Shown: piece by piece, positions 1 to 5,195 of the stretch | Numbering within the stretch: position 1 is the first letter of the stretch | Layout: every line of letters starts with the position of its first letter | Source: Thermoprotei archaeon | Lineage (GTDB): Archaea > Thermoproteota > Thermoprotei_A > Sulfolobales > WANQ01 | Reading direction: 5' to 3' | Assembly: GCA_027038805.1 (NCBI GenBank) | Contig: JALWGO010000290.1 | Coordinates: 1 to 6,900, forward strand | Length of the DNA: 6,900 nt | Position numbers and translations under genes: made by a program | Notes under the pieces: model-generated | Seen by the model: the letters and a program-made list of their open reading frames with translations, nothing else | The model's database searches: none | Told to the model about the DNA's origin: nothing

Positions 1-148
1 ATATACAGTTCAGGTGACATAATGTAGTTGGTCTCACTTGCATTATATTTGTACCTCTATCAACTATTCCGAAGGCTATATGTCCGAGAAGAGGTATCTC
101 CTCATTAATCCATACTAGTCTCCTCGGCCTTATCTTTGGTACCCGCAA
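1..148 (-). CDS. Radical SAM protein, N-terminal fragment (runs off left edge)
   Basis: This is an open frame of 49 codons that leaves the window at its left edge. Its sequence includes GHIAFGIVDRGTN, then QVRPTTLCHLNCI. The last part fits the start of a radical SAM cluster motif (CxxxCxxC): the first two cysteines are visible and the third would fall just outside the window. The stretch resembles the archaeal Fe-S oxidoreductase family I recall as COG2100; that assignment is from memory. Such enzymes bind a 4Fe-4S cluster and cleave S-adenosylmethionine; the substrate of this family is unknown to me. No ATG is available. I chose the TTG at 148-146 because GAGG at 161-158 and AGG at 153-151 precede it and an in-frame stop lies just upstream. 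The start lies inside the methyltransferase gene, overlapping it by 44 nt in another frame, which suggests translational coupling. Confidence 0.75.
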   Translation of the reverse strand, partial: MRVPKIRPRRLVWINEEIPLLGHIAFGIVDRGTNIMQVRPTTLCHLNCI

Positions 149-725
149 TACCTTTATCCTCTATATTCTCGCCTATACCCATACGTACTAGTATATCTCT
201 TGACACCGGGGTTATGTGCTTTACAAGCGCTCTAGGATTACTTGCCCCTATTATGTAAAGAAACACCGTACGAGCTAAACCCGTCCTATCAACTAGCCTC
301 CTAATTCTAATTGGCTGCCACCCTGGTATAGGAAAGTCTATTGTTACAATACGTGCTCCTAATCCAAGTTCTTTTTCGAGTTTGTTAGCGAGTAATTCAT
401 TTATCGACTTATATAGGTACATATAGACTACTGTTGCATCATCTATTCTTATACTAAGGAAATCTCGGCATAGTATTCCCACTCTATCCATAAGACCATA
501 ATATTTTACAGTAGAATATATTACACCACATAATCGTTCATCTATTTCTACAGCAACACATTTTGCTCCAAAGTCTCTTGCCGCTATGATAGCTACTCTA
601 CCATCACCAGCTCCGAGATCATATAATTTATCACTACTTTTAACATTAGCTATTCGAAGCGCTTCAACTATTACCTCCTTAGTTGACGGTATCCATGGTG
701 CTAGTTTATCTCTTCCACGACTCAT
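105..725 (-). CDS. aKMT-like protein lysine methyltransferase
   Basis: This is a class I SAM-dependent methyltransferase of about 206 residues. The SAM-binding motif DLGAGDGR is at residues 36-43, preceded by PWIPSTKEV and followed by VAVEID. The blocks DATVVYMYLY, LEKELGLGARIV and a late VFLYIIG match the layout of crenarchaeal aKMT, a broad-specificity enzyme that methylates lysines on Cren7 and many other proteins. The function here is inferred from that likeness. aKMT has about 160 residues; this protein has about 45 extra, charged, low-complexity C-terminal residues. An ATG at 743 would add six residues. I prefer the ATG at 725 because AGGAG sits 7-8 bases before it, while the upstream ATG has no clear ribosome site. 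The radical SAM gene starts within its 3' end. Confidence 0.82.
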   Translation of the reverse strand: MSRGRDKLAPWIPSTKEVIVEALRIANVKSSDKLYDLGAGDGRVAIIAARDFGAKCVAVEIDERLCGVIYSTVKYYGLMDRVGILCRDFLSIRIDDATVVYMYLYKSINELLANKLEKELGLGARIVTIDFPIPGWQPIRIRRLVDRTGLARTVFLYIIGASNPRALVKHITPVSRDILVRMGIGENIEDKGIAGTKDKAEETSMD

Positions 726-827
726 GTGTTTTCTCCTAATCATTTTATCCTTGCTTTTCTCTACATAATACCGTTTACGTCATCCCCCTATAACATATTT
801 CTGAAGTAAATATAGTTATCGTGTTAT

Positions 828-1259
828 TTATTGTACTACCACTATGTTTCCTCCATGTCTCTTAGCTTTTTTCAATAATTTATGTGCGAGAGTTCTTGAA
901 GGAGTTCCGTAGTATGCTTCTCGCCTACTCTTGGCTGGCTTTAAGCCCACGTATCCCTTAACCGCTATAATTGTTATGGAGGCTCCTAACTCCTCTATTC
1001 TTCTACGAATATATTCTAGGTCTCCTCTAACCTCACCTGGTTCAACGCCGGGAATTTCTAATACTACTTCCTCAGTACCCCTTTCCCTATCGAGACCATA
1101 GACTACTACTGCACGCCACTTAGAGACAAACCATTCAACAAGACTAGTGAGGGTTCCAGTAACGATATTTGGCCTATACTTGCTCCACCCTTTTTCCTCT
1201 ACTAGTTCGCTGAATTTGTCTAAGTCCATTACAACTATAGTACCCTCCACAAGACTCAT
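828..1259 (-). CDS. Small conserved-looking protein, possible nucleotidyl-cyclase-like fold
   Basis: I do not recognise this 143-residue soluble protein with certainty. It begins with a hydrophobic strand ending in DLDKF (residues 12-16), followed by helix-rich sequence, a strand around VVVYGLD, a strand VVLEIPG, a helix, a strand SITIIAVKGYV, and a C-terminal helix-strand LAHKLLKKAKRHGGNIVVV. The early D-x-D and the closing helix-strand recall GGDEF, nucleotidyl cyclase and GTP cyclohydrolase III palm domains, but there is no GGDEF motif. The fold is my inference. The start at 1259 is needed to complete the first strand; its ribosome site is weak. It lies between TBP and the methyltransferase on the same strand, with 276 and 84-102 non-coding bases on either side, so it need not be co-transcribed with them. 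Confidence 0.7.
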   Translation of the reverse strand: MSLVEGTIVVMDLDKFSELVEEKGWSKYRPNIVTGTLTSLVEWFVSKWRAVVVYGLDRERGTEEVVLEIPGVEPGEVRGDLEYIRRRIEELGASITIIAVKGYVGLKPAKSRREAYYGTPSRTLAHKLLKKAKRHGGNIVVVQ

Positions 1260-1410
1260 AAGCTATCCACACTCTCTACATACATGGGATGAGGACGTGG
1301 GCAGCCATCGACTAGGGAGGGATGAGATTCCTATCTCACACTGACCACTCAAAACATCTTCTAAAGATATGTCCTAATTATTATCTTACTCTGCTTGGGC
1401 TAGCTATCCT

Positions 1411-1434
1411 ATAGATTTATAGATTTATAGATCC
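1411..1434. repeat. Three tandem copies of an 8-base TATA-like unit
   Basis: Three head-to-tail copies of ATAGATTT are present, the last ending in CC. On the minus strand this reads as repeated CTATAAATC, an archaeal TATA-like element. It lies about 150-175 bases before the start of the gene at 1259 and could be that gene's promoter, which would give a leader of roughly 130 bases. This is inference from sequence only. Confidence 0.5.
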
Positions 1435-1505
1435 CTTTAATACGCTCTAGAAAACTTTGAAGTTAAATCTAGACAACTTGTTCTCCAGCTTCTGGAGTTT
1501 TATGG

Positions 1506-1523
1506 AAAAATAGAAAATAAAAA
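1506..1523 (-). terminator. T-rich terminator after TBP
   Basis: Thirteen to thirty bases past the TBP stop codon, the minus strand carries three close T runs (T5, T4 and T5, broken by single A or C-containing spacers). Archaeal RNA polymerase terminates at such T tracts. A perfect hairpin at 1483-1497 lies just beyond and may assist. Confidence 0.5.
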
Positions 1524-1535
1524 CTTCTAATATAT

Positions 1536-2138
1536 TTACACAGGTATGTATTCTTCTTCAGTTATATGTCTTCTTATACATCCTAGTTCTTTGAGCTTCT
1601 GATAGATCTTGTATACTGCCTCTCTAACCTCGTCCTCGCTTTTTGCACCCGTTATAACCATTTTACCGCTGCTGAATATTAGCAGGACTACTTGTGGATC
1701 CGACATACGGTATATTAGGCCGGGGAACTGCTCGGGCTCGTACATGTTGTCTTCTAATAGGAAGGCTGCTTTCTCTAGATTAACCTCTACGTATAAGTTT
1801 GCCGAAGCAACAATGTTTTGGATCTGGATCTTGGGTTTACCTGTTATAACTATGCCTTTCTTACGTAACGTCCTTATGATCTTCTTGACCGCGCGTATTA
1901 GTTCAAGAGTACTCTTTGCACCCGTTACAACCATTTTACCTGACTTGAATATTAGTGCAGTTACTTTTGGGGTATCTAATCTAAATATGAGGCCAGGAAA
2001 CTGGTCGGGGTTATATTCTACTGTCGGTATACTTCTCTCTATAGCATATAAGTCAAGTGTTTGGTCAAGGGTTACTGTTGCAACAATATTCTCTATCTTT
2101 ATCGATGGCTCACGCTCTAATACAAGCTGGGACACCAA
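1536..2138 (-). CDS. tbp: TATA-box-binding protein (archaeal TBP)
   Basis: This is the general transcription factor that binds promoter TATA boxes, bends the DNA and recruits TFB and RNA polymerase. The 200 residues form the full TBP saddle: two imperfect repeats, about 13-96 and 104-188, each with NIVA, QFPGLI, IF-x-SGKM and TGAKS. The four DNA-intercalating phenylalanines are F47, F64, F138 and F155; their spacing (17, 17, and 91 between repeats) equals that of F193, F210, F284 and F301 in human TBP. A short acidic tail (EEEY) closes the protein, as is common in archaea. The start is TTG at 2138, with the next codon GTG also possible; GAGGTG lies 5-8 bases upstream. It has its own TATA element (2169-2176) and a T-rich terminator, so it is probably a single-gene unit. 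Confidence 0.98.
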   Translation of the reverse strand: MVSQLVLEREPSIKIENIVATVTLDQTLDLYAIERSIPTVEYNPDQFPGLIFRLDTPKVTALIFKSGKMVVTGAKSTLELIRAVKKIIRTLRKKGIVITGKPKIQIQNIVASANLYVEVNLEKAAFLLEDNMYEPEQFPGLIYRMSDPQVVLLIFSSGKMVITGAKSEDEVREAVYKIYQKLKELGCIRRHITEEEYIPV

Positions 2139-2167
2139 GGCAGCACCTCTTTTTAAGCACTACATAA

Positions 2168-2177
2168 GTTTTTAAAC
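2168..2177 (-). promoter_or_regulatory. TATA box of the TBP gene
   Basis: The minus strand reads GTTTAAAAAC, a good archaeal TATA element centred about 34 bases before the TBP start codon. Initiation about 25 bases downstream would leave a leader of roughly 5-15 bases that includes the GAGGTG ribosome site. A second, weaker candidate (CTTTTAAG) lies at 2186-2193. Confidence 0.55.
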
Positions 2178-2211
2178 GGGGCTCCTTAAAAGCCCTCCCC
2201 TATAATAGTCC

Positions 2212-3003
2212 TTATGCAACGGTTTCACTTAGAACATTAAATAGTGTTTCCAGCTTAGGGAATTCAAGTAAGCCTAGCTCACTATCATATACTATAGGCT
2301 TAGACTCGTTTAGAAGAGCCTTGTTTCTCATTATCGGGGAGAGATATGCTGATGGTTCTAGGCTAACTGATGTTCCGGTTTGATAAGCACCTATAGCTGG
2401 AAGAACTAGGAGTTTTGTCTTACTATTCTTTAACTGTGTATAGAGAAAGCATGGATACTTTATGAGATATCCCAGCTTATCGCGTAGACCGAGGCTTGGG
2501 TGCTCGTGTCCCATTATAATGAGCTTGTAATTACCTGTATCACTGGGTAAAACATCCTTATGACCATGTAATACTAGTACTTCTTCTCCTATGACTAGGT
2601 AGTCTTCAACTAATTCAACATTACTATATCTACGCAAGACCAGGGGAAGATAGTTGTCATGGTTTCCTCTTACAATTGTAACACGATTAACACGATCTGA
2701 CAAGAAATCCAGTACATCGAATAATTCCCGACGCTCTACTCTCCCCAACTGACCAAACTGGTGTTTAATATCACCCGCAATAATAACCCATTCAACATCA
2801 ACTATTCCCAGAACTATCTCCAAGATCTCTAGGAGCTTCTTCTTCTGAATACGTGGAAGAAATAATCCGTGAGCCGCCATTTCTTCCTCAAAGCCTAGGT
2901 GGGCATCAGCGAAGACTAAAGCCCTATTATTCTTAAGATAAACTACTGGGAAGGGCCCTGGAATCACGATACCCGGCATCAATTCTAGTGTTTCTGAACC
3001 CAA
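2212..3003 (-). CDS. Calcineurin-like metallophosphoesterase (COG1407 type)
   Basis: This 263-residue protein has the complete metal-binding motif set of the metallophosphoesterase fold: D33-x-H35 in ADAHLG, G77-D78, GNHD at 113-116, HGH at 146-148 and GHEHP at 165-169. These residues hold a two-metal centre that hydrolyses phosphoesters. The size, the early start of the fold and the LxFADAHLGFE entry match the archaeal group I know as COG1407, whose physiological substrate is not established. It is presumably cytosolic, as there is no signal peptide. The start is TTG at 3003; GGAGAGG lies just upstream at good spacing, and the next ATG is eight codons in without a comparable site. It ends 73 bases before TBP on the same strand; TBP seems to have its own promoter. 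Confidence 0.92.
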   Translation of the reverse strand: MGSETLELMPGIVIPGPFPVVYLKNNRALVFADAHLGFEEEMAAHGLFLPRIQKKKLLEILEIVLGIVDVEWVIIAGDIKHQFGQLGRVERRELFDVLDFLSDRVNRVTIVRGNHDNYLPLVLRRYSNVELVEDYLVIGEEVLVLHGHKDVLPSDTGNYKLIIMGHEHPSLGLRDKLGYLIKYPCFLYTQLKNSKTKLLVLPAIGAYQTGTSVSLEPSAYLSPIMRNKALLNESKPIVYDSELGLLEFPKLETLFNVLSETVA

Positions 3004-3125
3004 CTCTAGCCTCTCCTAAAGAAAAGAGAACTGGATACCTAGCTTACAAGTATTACGGTTGGCAATCCGAAAATCATCATAGTACTAAAGAGGTAATCAC
3101 ATCAAGAACACGAGAATGATTATTG

Positions 3126-3248
3126 TGGCGGGCCCGCCGGGATTTGAACCCGGGACTTCCGCCCGTCCATCAGATCGGAGCCAGGCTCTCCTGGTAGACG
3201 GTCTACGGGTTAAGAGCCCGCCGCTCTACCAGGCTGAGCTACGGGCCC
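3126..3248 (-). tRNA. tRNA-Lys(CUU), intron-containing, CCA encoded
   Basis: The minus strand folds into a full cloverleaf: acceptor GGGCCCG/CGGGCCC, D arm GCTC/GAGC with loop AGCCTGGTA, anticodon stem GCGGG/CCCGT (one G·U pair), loop CTCTTAA with anticodon CTT, T arm CCGGG-TTCAAAT-CCCGG, discriminator G, and an encoded CCA. The CTT anticodon assigns it to lysine. Exon 1 is 3248-3203 and exon 2 is 3156-3126; joined they give 74 nt plus CCA, with variable loop AGGTC. The 46-nt intron lies between positions 45 and 46, not at the usual 37/38. The tRNA is 46 bases downstream of the gene ending at 3295. A TATA-like element overlaps that gene's 3' end, so independent transcription is likely. Confidence 0.96.
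3157..3202 (-). other. tRNA intron at non-canonical position 45/46
   Basis: The exon-intron boundaries form a bulge-helix-bulge for the archaeal splicing endonuclease. A 4-bp helix pairs exon CCGT with intron GCGG. Two 3-nt bulges, AG|A and AA|G, sit on opposite strands, each cut between its second and third base. An inner 5-bp helix pairs CCGTC with GACGG inside the intron. The outer helix is missing, so this is the relaxed HBh' type seen in crenarchaea. Inside the intron, CCAGG-AGAG-CCTGG can form a further hairpin. Splicing here restores a normal 5-nt variable loop. Confidence 0.88.
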
Positions 3249-3294
3249 ATTGCCACAGGTTTAGGAGCCGCTCTACGCTAGATTTCTTGGTTCT

Positions 3295-4044
3295 TTAAGG
3301 TTTTTTAAACTTGTCTCTTTTCGCTTCAAGTATGCTTATTATTTCTAATATTCTATTCGTATTTATGATAGTATCCTCTAATCTTATGAACTCTAATGTC
3401 TTCTCACCAATAATGCTTTTTACTCTCTCATAGAGTTTTCTTGACCCCAGGACTATTGTTTTATTATCTATGGCTTCTCTTAACTCGTTTCCCGGTGTTA
3501 CCGTTGAATAGTATAATGTTATTAACTTGTAGCCATAGTTTATGGACGCGTATAATCCTATTGCTTGTGCTAGCATATAGTTGGAACTAGGATTGCTCCT
3601 TAATACTGTTCCTCCTAGATAGGGTATTCTATCGCTTGGTAATATTATGTATCCATATTCTTCCAGTAGTTCCTCGGTATAATAATATGATATATACCGT
3701 GTTCTCCTATACTTTACTAATACTTCGCCGACTGGTTTACAATCCCTATCGTATAGTACTCCGCGGAGTTCCCCTTCTCCTTCTATCCCACTACATGATA
3801 ATATCGTGCCGAATCCCTCTAGTACACGTGTTGTGAAGCATCCAGGATCATCTGGTACAATTATAGTTAACCAATTATAATTAACTGGCACATATTCCAT
3901 GAAACTGTATTTCTCTCTAACTTCTCCATTTAATTCTTTAAAGACCTCTATTCTCGGCTTACAACATATACAGCAACAAGGATTCTCATATAATAATTTA
4001 AGTACTCTAAAGATACCGTTGATCGTCTCGCTTTTACTATGCAT
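3295..4044 (-). CDS. Unrecognised protein with a CCCxCC cysteine cluster
   Basis: I do not recognise this 249-residue protein. The N terminus (about 7-22, ETINGIFRVLKLLYENP) looks like an amphipathic helix. It is followed directly by a dense cysteine cluster, C23-C24-C25-I-C27-C28. Further cysteines occur in PGCFTT, LSCSG and DRDCKP, so metal or cluster binding is possible but not shown. The rest mixes beta-like segments, a tyrosine-rich stretch near ISYYYTEELLEEYGY, and a charged helical C terminus. There is no signal peptide or clear membrane segment. GGTGA five to seven bases before the ATG at 4044 supports this start. A TATA-like ATGTATTTATC lies about 40 bases upstream. It is followed by tRNA-Lys and preceded by the membrane protein gene, neither of which reveals its role. 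Confidence 0.8.
   Translation of the reverse strand: MHSKSETINGIFRVLKLLYENPCCCICCKPRIEVFKELNGEVREKYSFMEYVPVNYNWLTIIVPDDPGCFTTRVLEGFGTILSCSGIEGEGELRGVLYDRDCKPVGEVLVKYRRTRYISYYYTEELLEEYGYIILPSDRIPYLGGTVLRSNPSSNYMLAQAIGLYASINYGYKLITLYYSTVTPGNELREAIDNKTIVLGSRKLYERVKSIIGEKTLEFIRLEDTIINTNRILEIISILEAKRDKFKKP
3299..3309 (-). promoter_or_regulatory. Probable TATA box for tRNA-Lys
   Basis: The minus strand reads GTTTAAAAAACC across 3309-3298, overlapping the stop region of the gene ending at 3295. It lies about 50-60 bases before the mature tRNA 5' end. That spacing allows initiation about 25 bases downstream and a short 5' leader removed by RNase P. A second candidate, CTTAAAG, overlaps at 3293-3299. 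Confidence 0.4.
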
Positions 4045-4089
4045 GGAGTCACCTTAACATTGTAAAATAAGAGAAGCCGATAAATACAT

Positions 4090-4098
4090 GGAAAAATT
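4090..4098 (-). terminator. Possible T-run terminator after the membrane protein gene
   Basis: About 30-40 bases beyond the stop of the gene ending at 4128, the minus strand has a run of five T residues in the context AATTTTTCC. It lies just before the putative promoter of the next gene, where a terminator would be expected. Evidence is limited to base composition. Confidence 0.3.
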
Positions 4099-4127
4099 AC
4101 CGCAAATATGATATTCTTCTAAAATAT

Positions 4128-4805
4128 CTACCTTGGTGGCGGCGGTGCTACATATCCTTGCTGTGTTGGTGGAATAGTTGATAACTTGTTTAGTGTTGAG
4201 TTTGCCGCTACAAATACTAGTATCCATGCCACAAACTGTAGTATTCCTATGAATATTCCTATAATGAACAATATACCTGCTACTAGAAACAATGTCTCAT
4301 CAGTCTTGTCTTTTAACCTGAACATTCCTATAATTAACCCAATGAGCCCTATTAACAAGAATATTGCACCAATAATGAATAATATTAGGCCGCCAAAGAC
4401 TACTGCTACGCTTGGTGTAGCCACCACAGAGATTATCAATGCTAATCCTATTATGACTAAGATGAAGCCTATAGCATATCCTATTTTCACTAGTGTTGCA
4501 GCAGTACTGAACATTGATGGATCCGAGTTCCGGAGATGCGTGAATGCTGGTACAAGGAAAGCGAATAATGCTACAAGCCCTAATATAGCACCAACAATAG
4601 CTGCTGTTAGCATTCCTATTCCTCCTGCCATGACTCCAGCTATTCCAAAGCTAAACCCGCCTAATAGCATTAGGGTAGGTACTAGACCTGTCAAGAGAGC
4701 TGATATAATGTATAGTAGAGAAGCTGTCTTCAGTTTCTGCAAGCCCTCTCTAAACTCCCTTTGAACATAATCTGGTGGTTGCATCTGCATAGATGGATAG
4801 GACAT
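4128..4805 (-). CDS. Multi-pass membrane protein, probably DUF973 family
   Basis: This 225-residue protein is very hydrophobic, with about five or six membrane segments: roughly 29-50, 54-88 (long enough for one or two), 107-130, 133-162 and 172-201. Before them is a soluble N terminus with the amphipathic EGLQKLKTAS motif leading straight into the first segment. After them is a short tail with PPTQQGY and a closing PPPPR. The EGL-x-KLK-x-AS entry and glycine/isoleucine-rich helices match my memory of the crenarchaeal DUF973 family, whose function is unknown. There is no cleavable signal peptide. The ATG at 4805 is preceded by GGTAGGT. A TATA-like TCTTATTTAC lies about 35-45 bases upstream. 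It is transcribed divergently from kptA across a 390-base gap. Confidence 0.85.
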   Translation of the reverse strand: MSYPSMQMQPPDYVQREFREGLQKLKTASLLYIISALLTGLVPTLMLLGGFSFGIAGVMAGGIGMLTAAIVGAILGLVALFAFLVPAFTHLRNSDPSMFSTAATLVKIGYAIGFILVIIGLALIISVVATPSVAVVFGGLILFIIGAIFLLIGLIGLIIGMFRLKDKTDETLFLVAGILFIIGIFIGILQFVAWILVFVAANSTLNKLSTIPPTQQGYVAPPPPR

Positions 4806-4932
4806 ATTACCTACCTATTTCAATTCCTAAGAGTGGTGGTAAATAAGAGTACTGTTCGTACACTATAGAATAAACAAGCCATATGTTTAAAGAGTTAACA
4901 GTAGAGGAGAATTTAACGGTAGAGAATGGATT

Positions 4933-5084
4933 ATGATGAATTTTCCCCTAACCGAATGCTATGAGGGTTTTTGACGGCCGCCTCTGAGCCCTCATTGCTT
5001 CAATATCCCGATTACTTGTCCTCGGTGCAGCCAGGGGATTCTTCACCTTTCCGCCGATGCGGGCTCCCGACGGCTCCTCATCGG
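4933..5084. ncRNA. Candidate structured RNA, orientation uncertain
   Basis: This block is richer in G and C than its AT-rich surroundings and has several stems. P1 is GAAT (4938-4941) plus CCCCT (4945-4949) pairing with AGGGG (5033-5037) plus ATTC (5038-5041). P2 is GCTATGAGGG (4958-4967) pairing with CCCTCATTGC (4989-4998), with one T·T mismatch, extended by GAA/TTC. P3 is CCGA (5008-5011) with TCGG (5022-5025). A fourth hairpin pairs CCGATG (5054-5059) with CATCGG (5079-5084). On the plus strand the P2 tip carries TTTTGACG opposite CTGA, resembling a kink-turn that L7Ae would bind; this favours the plus strand. A minus-strand TATA at 5105-5115 keeps the other orientation open. All reading frames are short. 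It does not match the tRNA, 5S, SRP or RNase P signatures I know. Confidence 0.5.
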
Positions 5085-5143
5085 ATAAAACAATAATAGC
5101 TCCATTAAATATTAACAGCCCACTATACTTTATGTGTAAGCAC

Positions 5144-5153
5144 TATTATAAAA
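5144..5153 (+). promoter_or_regulatory. TATA box of kptA
   Basis: TATTATAAAA is a strong archaeal TATA element. Initiation about 25 bases downstream (near 5172-5178) would give a leader of about 20 bases that contains the GGAG ribosome site at 5184-5187. This makes kptA independent of the candidate RNA upstream. Confidence 0.6.
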
Positions 5154-5195
5154 CTATTAGGAGAAACAACGGGTTAAGATGAGTGGAGTATTCAT

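Larger units (their letters stand above)
1260..1535. other. 276-base non-coding gap downstream of TBP
   Basis: I see no credible gene here on either strand. It contains, from the TBP side, a minus-strand T-rich tract (1523-1506), a perfect 6-bp hairpin (CTCCAG/CTGGAG, 1483-1497), the tandem TATA-like repeat (1411-1434), and a second perfect 6-bp hairpin (TGAGAT/ATCTCA, 1323-1338). The part from about 1395 to 1260 is probably the leader of the gene starting at 1259. Confidence 0.5.
4806..5195. other. 390-base divergent intergenic region
   Basis: No convincing protein gene lies here. From the left it contains the upstream region of the membrane protein gene, a plus-strand TATA-like TTTAAA (4886-4891), a GC-rich foldable block (about 4933-5084, listed separately), a minus-strand TATA-like TTAATATTTAA (5105-5115), and the kptA promoter (5144-5153). 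Confidence 0.6.

Noticed and set aside
1286..1344. C/D box sRNA on the plus strand, with GGGATGA at 1286-1292 and 1319-1325 and CTGA at 1341-1344
   Set aside because: Both C-type boxes lack the conserved U at position 2, the D' box would be TCGA, no plus-strand promoter is apparent, and the supposed guide is tied up in the hairpin at 1323-1338.
1483..1500. Plus-strand intrinsic terminator (CTCCAG/CTGGAG hairpin then TTTT)
   Set aside because: No plus-strand gene precedes it; archaeal termination does not need hairpins. It is more likely incidental or part of the TBP 3' end.
1609..2175. Long plus-strand open frame opposite the TBP gene
   Set aside because: TBP on the minus strand is certain, with exact Phe spacing; the opposite frame is a by-product of its codons.
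3075..3100. Minus-strand ATGATGA, a perfect C box upstream of the phosphoesterase
   Set aside because: No CTGA D box follows within sRNA range.
3116..3298. Plus-strand open frame across the tRNA
   Set aside because: It is an artefact of the tRNA gene; its PPGFEPGTSARPSDR-type translation is a classic spurious product of tRNA sequence.
4186..4764. Long plus-strand open frame opposite the membrane protein gene
   Set aside because: It is low-complexity, rich in N, I, P and T, the expected mirror of hydrophobic codons on the other strand.
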